A program made the position numbers and the translations under genes. Shown here in pieces: positions 25,901-34,563 of a DNA stretch of 53,755 bases. Within the stretch, counting starts at the first letter, position 1. The number at the start of each line of letters is the position of its first letter. Origin of the DNA: Bacteroidia bacterium (GTDB lineage Bacteria; Bacteroidota; Bacteroidia; Cytophagales; Flammeovirgaceae); assembly GCA_030425505.1 (NCBI GenBank), contig JAUIAB010000022.1:1-53755 (forward strand), read 5' to 3'. Below the pieces are notes generated by a model. It made no database searches. It worked only from the letters and a program-made list of their open reading frames with translations, and was not told the DNA's origin.

Positions 25901-26966
25901 TCAGAGATGCTATATCGTCAAAAGGGTTTCTATCTGAAAAATCTGCTGGAAATAACCCTAAAGCTCCCTGCATTTGATGTGTTGCAGTAATTAAACCTTG
26001 CTTTTCGATTCTTGGACTAGACAAGTTTGTAACTGTCCCTGCATTCTCGTATTCAAAAGTAATCTGATCTGTACGAAAGGGGGAGTTGATTTCTGTAATA
26101 TACCAGGTATCATTTCTATACTCTGTATATTCAGAGTATCTTAAATAATCTGGATCAAATTCAAAGTACCATTCTCCGCTTTCCCCTATTAAAAGTCTTC
26201 TCAAGCCATCTACCGGATTTTGAAGCTCATTGTATATGCCTCTTTTGGCTACTATTACTTCTAAGCTTCTACTTCTGGTTTCTTCTATGGCTTCTTCTCC
26301 TCCGAATCGGTATTTGACCCCATTTTCATCTGTTATATTAAAGTACATGATTTTGTCATTCTCTATAACAGGGCGTATGCTTATCTTTTGATAAGGAATA
26401 ACGATAGCATCTTCATGAAGGCTTGTTAAATAAAATTTACCTGTTCTGCCAAGGAAATTGAAATAGAAAATATCGGGTTCGCCATCCTTATCTTCTTCCG
26501 CTGCTTCGCCTCCATAAATTCTGGAATATCTGGAACCGACATTTGTCCATTGTGCCCACCTTCCTTTTTCTTCTATATCCATGTTTTCGAAGTCGCTGAT
26601 ATGGTCACTCACATAGATATAGCCTCTTTCCGGAGTTTCATCAGGAATTCCTCGGACTTGTCTGGTTATCATCCCACCAGCATTGAATGCCCATCCCATG
26701 CCTACCCAGCTTGACTCATCGGATACTCTGACTCCACCAGCATGGTAGGCTAAAGATATGGGTACGGAAAGCTCTTTGCTTTTCAGTTCTCCCAAGGGGA
26801 TGCTTATACCCGGGATTCCTGTATAGTTGCTTACTTGTGTTTGCGCAAATCTACCTAAGGAAGCTGCTGTTGGAGATTGCCCAAATGAGGTGAGATTAGC
26901 TACGATTATTGCAGTTGCAATAACTATATAAATAATTATTGATTTATACTTGTTTTTAGCTGACAT
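22992..26966 (-). CDS. Exported YD-repeat/SpvB-like RHS-associated protein
   Basis: The 1324-residue protein starts with a signal sequence (about 8-30, ending TSFGQ). The typical Bacteroidota YD-protein opening follows: YTGIPGISIPLGELKSKEL, PISLAYHAGGVRV and SWVGMGWAFNAGG at about 48-100. The long middle holds degenerate YD-like beta-strand units (YNYHG/YDxxxN motifs) and a carbohydrate-binding-like segment near 1130-1230. The C-terminus is Cys-rich (CEEEYTECASRC...CINDCQAQKANC) and lacks an RHS core end or toxin tip. It precedes the giant RHS gene by 15 bp, so it may be a shell or delivery partner for it. Confidence 0.75.
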   Translation of the reverse strand: MSAKNKYKSIIIYIVIATAIIVANLTSFGQSPTAASLGRFAQTQVSNYTGIPGISIPLGELKSKELSVPISLAYHAGGVRVSDESSWVGMGWAFNAGGMITRQVRGIPDETPERGYIYVSDHISDFENMDIEEKGRWAQWTNVGSRYSRIYGGEAAEEDKDGEPDIFYFNFLGRTGKFYLTSLHEDAIVIPYQKISIRPVIENDKIMYFNITDENGVKYRFGGEEAIEETRSRSLEVIVAKRGIYNELQNPVDGLRRLLIGESGEWYFEFDPDYLRYSEYTEYRNDTWYITEINSPFRTDQITFEYENAGTVTNLSSPRIEKQGLITATHQMQGALGLFPADFSDRNPFDDIASLRLKNNPLNEVPNGEPVIPSGNSFFLAASSQTNRYQINHSKTQTKTKRLSRIAASTGAYIQFTPTNTDRALRSVSIYNHIGDRIKKYNFDYYKITSEYWDNPELIEPLSLLELLFFKDANLDRQAALPDGSFDAPALATQLNRIPTDNERNFISLAFAKSNYQRLFLASVTEENQANLSPYQFVYDRPEKLPRKTSVLQDVFGRVQTDPILTTENNFKIQDKYGVYDAENMGDGTIGLLQKIVLPTGGYTQFEFEPHKPVNYKAFGARIKQITTYDKEENLASVQDYRYKNGQIAQRPVTIKFKRSIPMQTPAGRELKEAILCNYSINEIITTQGSQIGYAEVRVYNSLSKETVGGLGYEEFAYTHFGSHPNTPTTKYEIAYDTQAGEEDGRDVLILTARSIERSYDRQPYYPSKSNDEQRGLLLNHFVINEEDEVIQKTENAYQFEIEELRSISIGGLMSDNFGKVGYYTITSRPVLLSSSRTTIYDEDNPEISTQKTENYTYNEHLLPEEITTTTTSGDTLIQKIKYTLSDEYSFEEMLRNCFADFQNCNNECNILPTEAERIACSADCNQIPDGCAVQDPITSGLFELRRQEIGVPVEKINLKLTNGERYILGGEITHYQEVAEDIIRPIQKKSLQLAEPLPENEFNYSFISEEGNYIFDEAQYQESEATFVYNDHGQLIQTENREGKTSAKLFDPATNTPIAKASNAKHKQISATSFEPQIDEFPSEEDFFVTGNWAISLQEEDLESQIICDATAKTGNCYFTGRILFKSLINWSEGKHYKLSLWARSNNANSSILVSQQNRQEVPPDNEWHLLEFDLGQTNFVTVELIGESTQIDEIRLHPKDAEMVSYTTNPMVGITSENAPNNYITYYQYDAENRLINIVDHKKRLREKYEYYYADVPIVEAPNNSGLLSIIERESARNAEVCEEEYTECASRCRNEGDINNDRERCINDCQAQKANCIQGSN

Positions 26967-27023
26967 AAATAATTCTTTCTACCTGTTATAAAATTTCTTA
27001 AACTTTGTTTTTGTGCTTGAGGA

Positions 27024-27031
27024 CAAAAGTA
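27024..27031 (-). promoter_or_regulatory. Possible -7 box of RHS operon
   Basis: On the minus strand TACTTTTG matches the Bacteroidota -7 consensus TAnnTTTG, 58 bp before the RHS operon start codon. A matching TTG -33 element at the right distance is not obvious, so the call is weak. Confidence 0.35.
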
Positions 27032-27300
27032 TCAGCTAATCCTATACTCTACACCATACTTGTGGTTGATATTTATAAATTTCAACTACAAAAATCAATG
27101 CTTAATTAAATGATTTACAAATATTTATGATAGAAAAATGTCAAGTTTTCTGTTTTGAAAAAATGGAAGGTTTTTCTGTACTTTTTTGTGAAATTTAGTG
27201 CCAAACAGTAAGATTTTTAAAAGTATAAATGTGATTTTTATTAGAGTTTTAAACCTCATACGCGACATAAAATCCTATTAGTTTTGAGCTATAGTTTATT

Positions 27301-27400
27301 ACACTTGCACCCTGGTGAAAGAGGCGAAAGGCAAGACCGAAGTGGCCTTGTGGGCAGGCAGGCTTGACTCGCCGGGACGAGCGTTGCGGAGGGTGCCCTA
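27301..27400. other. GC-rich structured intergenic segment
   Basis: The 482-bp gap between the RHS operon and the channel gene has no gene. Inside it about 100 bp are strikingly GC-rich, bounded by an inverted repeat GCACCCT at 27307-27313 and AGGGTGC at 27390-27396. Smaller complementary words lie inside. It could be a dispersed repeat, a small RNA or an element remnant; the AT-rich flanks show nothing beyond a possible promoter. Confidence 0.4.
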
Positions 27401-27448
27401 GTTTTCTCTATTTAGTGTATGGCTCCACCTTTTTGTGGTTAAATCACG

Positions 27449-28525
27449 CTAGTTCTTCAATAAGTTATGCTCAGAAAGTACTATTTTCCACTCTATCTTT
27501 TCTGTTGTCTCTAATATTGCTATTGACAGTTTTTTCTTCAAATCATCCGATAGGTTCTGACTAAAACCCATAGCATAAAATTGCTCATTGTAAGTAATTG
27601 GTAACACTTTAAACCTATTTAGTGTATCTTGTGTAGCGATGCTTTGTAGTATTGGTCTGTCATATGCTATTGCATCAATTTCGCCAGATATTAAAGCTTG
27701 TGCTAGTTCCATTTCTGTTTCAAAATGCAGTTTTTGGTTGTAAAAATTATCTCGTAGCCACTTTTCCGTTCCTGATTTATTTATTGTACCTAGTTTTTTT
27801 GTTTTAAAGTCTTCTATTTTATTCTCATTTCCTCCCAGCTGATTTACTGTTAGGGAGGAGGCGATACTTGCAGTAAAGCCAGAAATGATGATTATCGCTG
27901 TAAACATCCAAATTAAAGCTACTATTCTACCCCCAATTGTTTTTGGGGACTTATCTCCATAACCTACTGTTGTCATAGTTACCGCTGACCACCAAAAGCC
28001 ATTCCATAGTCCTTTCATACCCGTCCCAAATTCTTCGTGGTTATGTTTTCTCTCAAAAAGCCACTCTAGAAACCCAAAAGTCAGTATTACGACAACTAAT
28101 GCGCTTAATGCCTTAAAAAAGTTTACAGAAAAAAACGACTTTACATAGCTTAATAACTTGGTAAAACGTGAGGTGTTAGTGGTTAAAATTGCAGAGTGCG
28201 CTGTATAATATGGTGGAGAAAAATCTATTTTTTCTGCTCTATCACTTGTAATCGTAAGAGGAGAAAGGCTTAAGTCAATAGTCCCTTTTTGAAGTTCTTC
28301 AATGAGGCGATCTAATGGTAGAGCTACTGTTTTGTATGGAAGTTTGTGTTTTTTTTGAATTTCATCCCACAGCCACACTGAGGCTCCTTCGAGCGTATTG
28401 TTTTTTTCTACTACAAATGGAGGAGCAATATTATACCCTATTGTAAGCGTATCCCTTTTTTGAGCGAATACTGGTGAAATTAGGTAAAGAGAAGTGAAAC
28501 AAGTTAGTGTTATTATTTTCTTCAT
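27449..28525 (-). CDS. Prokaryotic ionotropic glutamate receptor-like K+ channel (GluR0 type)
   Basis: The 358-residue protein has a signal peptide (1-21), the first lobe of a periplasmic amino-acid-binding domain (about 25-115), a membrane block (helix about 137-156, pore loop, helix about 200-222) and the second binding lobe (about 235-345). The pore loop carries TTVGYGD at 185-191, the K+ selectivity filter, which is the mark of GluR0-like receptors as opposed to ABC binding proteins. It should open a potassium path on binding an amino acid or similar ligand. It is alone, convergent with nothing close and divergent from the SulP gene. Confidence 0.88.
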   Translation of the reverse strand: MKKIITLTCFTSLYLISPVFAQKRDTLTIGYNIAPPFVVEKNNTLEGASVWLWDEIQKKHKLPYKTVALPLDRLIEELQKGTIDLSLSPLTITSDRAEKIDFSPPYYTAHSAILTTNTSRFTKLLSYVKSFFSVNFFKALSALVVVILTFGFLEWLFERKHNHEEFGTGMKGLWNGFWWSAVTMTTVGYGDKSPKTIGGRIVALIWMFTAIIIISGFTASIASSLTVNQLGGNENKIEDFKTKKLGTINKSGTEKWLRDNFYNQKLHFETEMELAQALISGEIDAIAYDRPILQSIATQDTLNRFKVLPITYNEQFYAMGFSQNLSDDLKKKLSIAILETTEKIEWKIVLSEHNLLKN

Positions 28526-28734
28526 TCTTTTTTCAAGGTTTTTTAGGCTACCTGAGTAATGTTAAAGGATAGCAATGCTATAATTATGTGCTTTATATTT
28601 TTTTACTGTCTAAAACAACTCTACTTTTGCATCTTCATTTTTTTAAAGAAATGGTACTCGTCTGAAAAATATTGTTTCAACTTATAAAAGTCTTTCAACG
28701 TATCCAATTTTAGTTTTATTTATCTGACATCTTG

Positions 28735-30282
28735 ATGAGAAAGTATTTTAATTTATTCGATTTATCTCAAAAAGTAAATTACCGCATAGAAATACTGTCA
28801 GGTTTGACTGTTTCTCTAGCTATGATCCCTGAGGCAGTTGCCTTTGCTATGGTAGCAGGGTTGTCCCCTATCACTGGTTTATATGCTGCTTTTGTGATGG
28901 GGCTGGTAACATCTATACTTGGAGGTAGACCTGGGATGATTTCTGGTGCTACTGGTGCTGTAGCTGTAGTAATAGTTAGTTTGGCTAAGTCTCATGGTGT
29001 TGAATATATTTTTGCCACTATCATTTTAGCAGGAATTCTGCAATCTACAGCTGGCTTTTTGCGGCTGGGTAAGTTAATGCGACTAGTTCCTCAGCCTGCC
29101 ATTCTGGGTTTTGTTAATGGTCTTGCTATAGTGATTTTTATGTCTCAGTTAGATCAGTTTAAAGTTTCTCCCGATGAGTGGCTTACAGGTAAAGGTTTGT
29201 TTATTATGGTAGGATTGGTTCTTCTTACCATGTTTATTATATGGGGTTTGCCTAAGTTAAGTAAAGCTATACCTGCATCTTTAGTTGCTATTTTATCCGT
29301 TTTTGGGATAGTTACTCTTTTTGAGGTCGATACAAAAACGGTAATCGATATGGTAAAATCGACGGATGAAAATGCTACTATTAGCGGAGGTTTTCCTCCT
29401 TTTCACATACCTAATATACCTTTCACTTTTGAAACATTGAAGCTGATTTTTCCATACGCAGCTATTGTAGCTGGTGTAGGTTTAATTGAAAGTTTACTTA
29501 CTTTAAATATTATCGATGAGATAACGGAGACCAGAGGTAGAGGAAATAAAGAAGCTGTTGCTCAGGGTTTTGCTAATATTCTTTCTGGTTTCTTTTCTGG
29601 AATGGGAGGCTGCGCTATGATAGGGCAAAGTCTGATTAACATTTCTTCGGGAGCAAGAGCAAGGTTATCTGGTATTTTTTCGGCTATCATGTTGCTTATT
29701 TTTATTATGTATGGGGCTAATCTTATTGAAAAGTTGCCTATGGCAGCCCTGGTAGGTGTGATGGTTATGGTTTCTATAGGCACTTTTGAGTGGGCTAGTT
29801 TTAGAACGTTAAATAAAATGCCAAAGTCTGATGTTCTAGTGATGGTTTTGGTAACTGTTGCTACGGTGTTTTTAGACCTTGCTTTGGCCGTTTTAAGTGG
29901 AGTAATAATAGCAGCCCTGGTTTTTGCCTGGGATAATGCTAAACGAATTAGAGCTAGAAAGTGGATGGATGAAGATGGTGTGAAGCATTATGAGATTTAT
30001 GGTCCTCTATTTTTTGCTTCTGTAACTGCTTTTAATGAAAAGTTTGATGTATTAAACGATCCTGAGGAAGTGGTAATTGACTTTGCTGAAAGCAGAGTTG
30101 TGGATATGTCTGCTATTGAAGCCCTAAATAAGATTACAGAACGATACCAAAAAGTAGGTAAAAAAATTCATTTGAAGCACTTGAGCCCAGACTGTAGAAA
30201 GCTATTGAAAAATGCCGAGGAAATAATCGATGTCAACGTGATTGAAGACCCTACATATAAGTTGGTAGTAGATAAAATATAA
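28735..30282 (+). CDS. SulP-family anion transporter with STAS domain
   Basis: The 515-residue protein (ATG at 28735; a TTG one codon earlier is less likely) has the SLC26/SulP membrane domain (about 15-400, with LTVSLAMIPEAVAFAMVAGL at the start and ETRGRGNKEAVAQGFANI in the middle) and a C-terminal STAS domain (about 420-515, with VVIDFAESRVVDMSAIEAL). Family members move sulfate, bicarbonate or other anions; the substrate cannot be fixed here. It is monocistronic and ends in a strong bidirectional hairpin. Confidence 0.9.
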   Translation: MRKYFNLFDLSQKVNYRIEILSGLTVSLAMIPEAVAFAMVAGLSPITGLYAAFVMGLVTSILGGRPGMISGATGAVAVVIVSLAKSHGVEYIFATIILAGILQSTAGFLRLGKLMRLVPQPAILGFVNGLAIVIFMSQLDQFKVSPDEWLTGKGLFIMVGLVLLTMFIIWGLPKLSKAIPASLVAILSVFGIVTLFEVDTKTVIDMVKSTDENATISGGFPPFHIPNIPFTFETLKLIFPYAAIVAGVGLIESLLTLNIIDEITETRGRGNKEAVAQGFANILSGFFSGMGGCAMIGQSLINISSGARARLSGIFSAIMLLIFIMYGANLIEKLPMAALVGVMVMVSIGTFEWASFRTLNKMPKSDVLVMVLVTVATVFLDLALAVLSGVIIAALVFAWDNAKRIRARKWMDEDGVKHYEIYGPLFFASVTAFNEKFDVLNDPEEVVIDFAESRVVDMSAIEALNKITERYQKVGKKIHLKHLSPDCRKLLKNAEEIIDVNVIEDPTYKLVVDKI

Positions 30283-30313
30283 GCAAGAGGATTTTTATAT
30301 ACCTCTTGCTTAT
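30279..30313. terminator. Bidirectional terminator
   Basis: A 12-bp stem, ATAAGCAAGAGG at 30279-30290 with its complement at 30302-30313, lies between the convergent SulP and DUF4625 genes and overlaps the SulP stop codon. Confidence 0.8.
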
Positions 30314-30325
30314 GTGAAGTTTAGT

Positions 30326-30727
30326 TTACATTGGATGTATGTGAAAATCAATAGTTTCAGTAGCAGAGTTGTTATTATGGTCGTCTGCACTAACTGTTAG
30401 CTCAAAGTTCGAGTGATCTGATACATTAATAACAACAGTTGTATCAAGTTCTATTTCTTTTCCATGGTTATGTTTTGAGTCTGATGCTATTATGGAATCT
30501 AATGTTGTGTTTCTTAACTCAAAACCATACGTGTGAAGTTCATCATTTTCTGTGATTAGCGCTGTGATTTTTAAGCTATGATTATTGTGAAATGTATCTC
30601 CATCTTGTGGTGATATAATTTGAATAACAGGTGCTTGTCTATCTGTAGTAGTTTGATTTGAATCATCATCACAAGCAAAAAATGTTATCCCTAGTGTTAT
30701 AAATAGTATATAATTTATCTTTTTCAT
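30326..30727 (-). CDS. DUF4625-type lipoprotein
   Basis: The 133-residue protein has a lipoprotein signal (lipobox TFFAC, Cys about 19) followed by an acidic spacer and one beta-sandwich domain of the DUF4625 kind (PVIQIISPQDGDTFHNNHSLKITA, ending ETIDFHIHPM). It contains several His residues, including KHNHGKE and HIHP, which fits a metal-binding surface lipoprotein. It ends the short leftward cluster with the CxxCxC barrel protein 19 bp upstream. Metal handling is inferred from neighbours and His content. Confidence 0.65.
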   Translation of the reverse strand: MKKINYILFITLGITFFACDDDSNQTTTDRQAPVIQIISPQDGDTFHNNHSLKITALITENDELHTYGFELRNTTLDSIIASDSKHNHGKEIELDTTVVINVSDHSNFELTVSADDHNNNSATETIDFHIHPM

Positions 30728-30746
30728 GTTTTCGAAATTTTAATGG

Positions 30747-31649
30747 TTAAAAAATGTAATTGAGTGATACAGAGAACTGTTCACTCATTTTTGAAGTACT
30801 GTTATTCAATTTCTGATATAGTGGCAAAGACAGATTTGTTTGAATATTAAGAGATTTAAAGAAGGCACTTAAGCCAATTTGCCCAAAATGTACTTTACCG
30901 CCTGTTTTTTCTCTAAAATAGCCGTTGCTTTCATCTCTCTGATTTTTGGTGTATACCCAGCCACCAAAAAAGTTTATCTCTTTGCCAAATACTTTTCGTG
31001 TTGTAAATAAGTTTACATTGAAAAGTAATTCGTTGCCAATTTTATAGTTGTCATGATTTTTTGGATTAATCTTATACGATGCAATCACATTCAACCCTAC
31101 ACTTTTATAGCGAATAAGGTACGAGCTATTTAGTATCCAGTCTAAAGTTTTAGAGTTATAAGTAGACAAACCTTCCTCCTCATTGCTTGTTTTATTTTCG
31201 CCCAACAAGGTACTTGGTGTAAACTCTATTCCTCCAGAAAGATTGAATTGATGATAAATATTACCAATTAGAGTATCTAAAATTACAATGGTAGACAGTA
31301 TCTGTGCATCTCTTATTCCCGAGTATTCTTTTGTATCATTTTCTTCTTTCACTGAAAAAGTATAGTACCCAGTTCTTCCTGTTATTGAAACTCTTTTATT
31401 TAAATTGATAGTGCTTATCAATTCAATAAGCTCCTGATGCTTTATTTCTGGACTTCCCACTAAAGAAGATGGATAGCTATTATAGTTACTTCTAAACCAG
31501 GAGAATCCTATGTAGTTTTTTTGCCTTAGCCACGATGACCCGTAGATGTATTGTGGATAGTTACACCCACATAGATTACAGGCATCGATTGCAAAATGGT
31601 GTAGACAAAAAAACAATAAGATCACTCCTCCTCTTATCATTTTTCTCAT
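30747..31649 (-). CDS. Outer-membrane barrel protein with N-terminal CxxCxC motif
   Basis: The 300-residue protein has a signal peptide (about 1-22) followed directly by DACNLCGCNYPQ, a Cys cluster that would be exposed in the periplasm. The rest alternates in short beta strands with aromatic ends and finishes in F (SVSLNYIF), as outer-membrane barrels do. Bacteroidota proteins of this layout sit with DUF4625 lipoproteins and small Cys/His proteins in probable metal-uptake clusters, as here. Its 99-bp leader resembles the leader of the mobile-unit recombinase operon. Substrate unknown. Confidence 0.6.
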   Translation of the reverse strand: MRKMIRGGVILLFFCLHHFAIDACNLCGCNYPQYIYGSSWLRQKNYIGFSWFRSNYNSYPSSLVGSPEIKHQELIELISTINLNKRVSITGRTGYYTFSVKEENDTKEYSGIRDAQILSTIVILDTLIGNIYHQFNLSGGIEFTPSTLLGENKTSNEEEGLSTYNSKTLDWILNSSYLIRYKSVGLNVIASYKINPKNHDNYKIGNELLFNVNLFTTRKVFGKEINFFGGWVYTKNQRDESNGYFREKTGGKVHFGQIGLSAFFKSLNIQTNLSLPLYQKLNNSTSKMSEQFSVSLNYIF

Positions 31650-31745
31650 CTAATTTAAAATTTGTGACCTGTCCAGTTTGTTTGGCACACATATTAATCA
31701 TTACTATGTGTATATCTCAATTTCAAACCAGACATGGTCTGTTTC
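31647..31745 (-). promoter_or_regulatory. Leader shared with mobile-unit recombinase operon
   Basis: The 99 bp from the barrel gene's start codon upstream align without gaps to 3087-3185 and 11603-11701. The strongest blocks are TTTGTGACCTG and CAGACATGGTCTGTT. A hairpin (ACACATA/TATGTGT near 31686-31713) is possible here but is not kept in the element version. The gap to the next gene (31746-31937) holds a hairpin and no gene. Confidence 0.6.
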
Positions 31746-31887
31746 ATTTTTATTAATGCATTAATTAAACAAGTTTTCCAGCATAGATCCTGGATTCATG
31801 TAGCTATGTAACGCTTATTTTTGATCAAAAAAGCACCTGCAATTCTATGATTATTTTGCAGTTATGCTACAATTTACAGGTATTTGA

Positions 31888-31911
31888 GCCAAACTTTATA
31901 TTGAGTTTGGC
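31888..31911 (-). terminator. Hairpin downstream of small Cys/His protein gene
   Basis: GCCAAAC at 31888-31894 pairs with GTTTGGC at 31905-31911, 26 bp after the stop codon of the leftward small gene. No strong T run follows, so it may be a weak terminator or an mRNA 3' structure. Confidence 0.5.
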
Positions 31912-31937
31912 GGTGCACTTTCTAGATCAAAAGTAAA

Positions 31938-32309
31938 TTATAGTACCAGCTGGGGAGGGTGAAAAACTTTATTGATATGAGAGTAATAGTATTTTTTTTT
32001 GATATAACTAAACTCTTCTAAAAGTTCTTCGGTAGGTTTAATTATTACTTTAGTTTGTTCAGCTACAAATAAGATTATTTCTAGTTTCCCAGAGAGATTT
32101 GAAATTATTTTTCTGTAAGGGTTTGGCTCTTCACTTGTATTCTCAAACTCTCTTATTTTGTCTTTCAAATAACACTTTCCATTACATTTAAGCTCTGGCT
32201 TTGACTGGTTTTTACATAGCTTTTGAATTATTTCTGTCTGATTTATCTTAAAGGCAAGAAATAAAATAAATCTGCTTTGTGTTTGTAACACAAAAACAAA
32301 TAAAGTCAA
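31938..32309 (-). CDS. Small membrane-anchored Cys/His protein
   Basis: The protein (about 123 residues from a TTG; the frame continues upstream as IIKNIAI, so the true start may be a non-standard codon about ten residues earlier) has an N-terminal hydrophobic anchor or signal. A KPELKCNGKCYLKDKI motif at about 38-53 follows, with HINKVFHPPQ at the end. Small Bacteroidota proteins of this kind, with CNGKC and a terminal HPP, occur beside metal-uptake genes. It precedes the barrel and DUF4625 genes in the same direction. I treat it as part of that cluster; function is inferred from context. Confidence 0.55.
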   Translation of the reverse strand: MTLFVFVLQTQSRFILFLAFKINQTEIIQKLCKNQSKPELKCNGKCYLKDKIREFENTSEEPNPYRKIISNLSGKLEIILFVAEQTKVIIKPTEELLEEFSYIKKKYYYSHINKVFHPPQLVL

Positions 32310-32405
32310 TATGGCTATGTTTTTTATGATTGAATAATGAATTATACAGCAAACATACTTATCAGAAAATAAAGGTTATTATTCTTTAACTAAAAAGAAA
32401 AAGAA

Positions 32406-32434
32406 CAAGGTGAAGTTTTAAACTCTTCACCTTG
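32406..32434 (-). terminator. Terminator after broken FN3 gene
   Basis: CAAGGTGAAG at 32406-32415 pairs perfectly with CTTCACCTTG at 32425-32434, directly downstream of the leftward FN3 gene, with A-rich plus-strand DNA (T-rich on minus) after it. Confidence 0.7.
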
Positions 32435-32444
32435 CTCTCTACAT

Positions 32445-34501
32445 CTACCTCTTAAGAATCTTTTTTGAGGCAATCAGTTTCCCATTTTCGAAAATAGTCA
32501 AAACGTATATACCATTTTCGAAATTACTGATATCAAAAGAAGCACTTGAGCTTATGTTTTCTTTTGAAAGTACTTTCTTGCCAAGGGCATTTAGCATAAC
32601 TACGCTAAAAGAAGTAAAGGCCTGATTCTCTCGCTTAATTGAGAAGGTAGTGCTGACTGGGTTTGTGAAGTTGTTACTTTCCTTGAGATTATGGTTAAAA
32701 ATACCTGTTGGAACTTCTGTTCTAAATATTCTCCATGACGTCCAGTCAGCATAAAAGCCTTTAGAAATAGCTCTTACCCTCCAATAGTAAACTTCTCCCT
32801 TTTTAAGGTTGTCAATGTTTACATAGCTTTCGCCTGTTATTCCTGTAATAGGGTCTGAAAAAGTACTATCTGTATCCACTTGATACTGATACCTTTGTGC
32901 ATTAACAAGAGTCCATGATAACTTTACTTCGGATGGAACATTTTCTTTTTCATCATCTGGTCCAAGCAGTTGAGGCATTGATGGTTCAATAAATCTATCT
33001 CCAGTTGAAAAGTGCGATTCAGACCAATTCGAGTAACCCTTTTGATTTACTGCTCTTATTCTCCAAAAGTATACTACATTATCTCGCATATTTAAGACAG
33101 TTAAGGTCTGTTCATCCCACCAGTTTTTTGTATTCGGGAGAGTAATCCTAAACCTAATGTTAGAGTTAAAGAGGTTAGTGGTATCATATTCTATCTGAAA
33201 GCTAGGTATATTTCCATTTTTATCTCTCCAAGTTAACTTAACCTTATCTCTTGAGACATTGTATGCTTCTTTCCTAGGGCTAATAATTTCTATTTTTTTA
33301 TCTGTGGTTATTTTTATTCCTTCTGACCACTGTGAATGATCGTTCCCATTCACAGCTTTTACTCTAAAGAAGTACGTTTTATTAAACTCTTCTAGGTTTA
33401 ACGTAGTCTCAGTGGTATCATAGTTAGTTTCTCCTATTAATTTATCGAAAGAATTAAAGTCTGGGCTTTTATCAACTTCATATATATATTTTTCTACCCC
33501 ATCAATTTTGAGCCATTTCACTGTTTTTTCTAGCCAAGAACTTTCTTCATGTTCTTTTGCCATTAAAGGAAATGTAGGAGAATAATAAACACTGGTCGTG
33601 CTCCAGTTCGAGGTATATTTATTATTGGAAGCTCTAACTCTCCAATAGTATTTTTTTCCAAAGCTTGCTATAAAGTTATATACACCAGAATACTCGTGTC
33701 TTCTAGGAGTTATTCTTTCTATAATAAGGTCTTCAGAGTTAAATACAGAGTCTGTATCTATTTGTATTTCGTATTGAGTTCCACCATCTTCATAATACCA
33801 TATAAAGTTTGGTGCTATCGAAGTTGTATCTTCATAAGGGCTAAAAATTGATCTGACTTCAACTTTATCAATAGTTTTAAAGGCTAATATTTTACTCCAA
33901 GAAGTGGTATCAAAGTCATGCCACCCCCTAACTCTCCAATAGTATTTCGTATTGTATTTAAGATCAGAAATAGAAGTCTTAGAAGAGCGGCTTTCAAGGC
34001 TTGGAGCATTACTGTGTATCGTAAATAGTAAATTAGAGTTAAAGTTTATAGAAGTATCAATTTGAATTTGATAGTCAGTAATTCCATGATGATTTGCCCA
34101 ATTAAAAGATACTTTAGTATCTAAAGGGGTGTAATATTCATATGTATCACTAGATAACAAAGGGTAAACATTATCAACAATGTAAAATGTTCTAACTTCA
34201 GACCATTCCGATTTATTTTCTCTCCTATCTACAGATCTGACTCTCCAGTATACATCACGACCAAATGAGAACCTAATTACAAAAGACTCATTAGTAGTAT
34301 CAAAAACCCATGATTTGGAAAATCACTTTTATATGCTACTTCTATTTCATAATAAGCTGCCCTTTTATCACTCCACTTAAACTCCACTCTGCTCCATGTA
34401 GATGCTTATTTTTTAGGACTATATAAACTAGGAGGGTTTATAGCAAATGTTGAAAGTGTAACAAAAAACAAGAGTATGAGCTGCAAAGCAATCTTTTTCA
34501 T
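32445..34501 (-). pseudogene. Broken FN3-repeat protein with T9SS sorting domain
   Basis: The intact part (32445-34160) codes five fibronectin-III-like repeats, each with a YYWRVRA...WS signature, and a C-terminal type IX secretion sorting domain (about the last 80 residues, with LNALGKKVLSKE and ENGIYVLTI). Upstream DNA continues the protein: a signal peptide starts at 34501 (MKKIALQLILLFFVTLSTFA), but an in-frame TAA stands at 34406-34408. The frame also shifts by one base around 34311-34325 before a sixth WRVRSVD repeat joins the main frame. Two lesions separate export signal and body, so it is probably dead unless both are sequencing errors. It would have been a secreted surface protein. 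Confidence 0.8.
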
Positions 34502-34563
34502 TTCCATATTAGTTAATTCTGGTTTATTAAAAACAATTAACTAACGGAAGGGTAACCCCTTTA

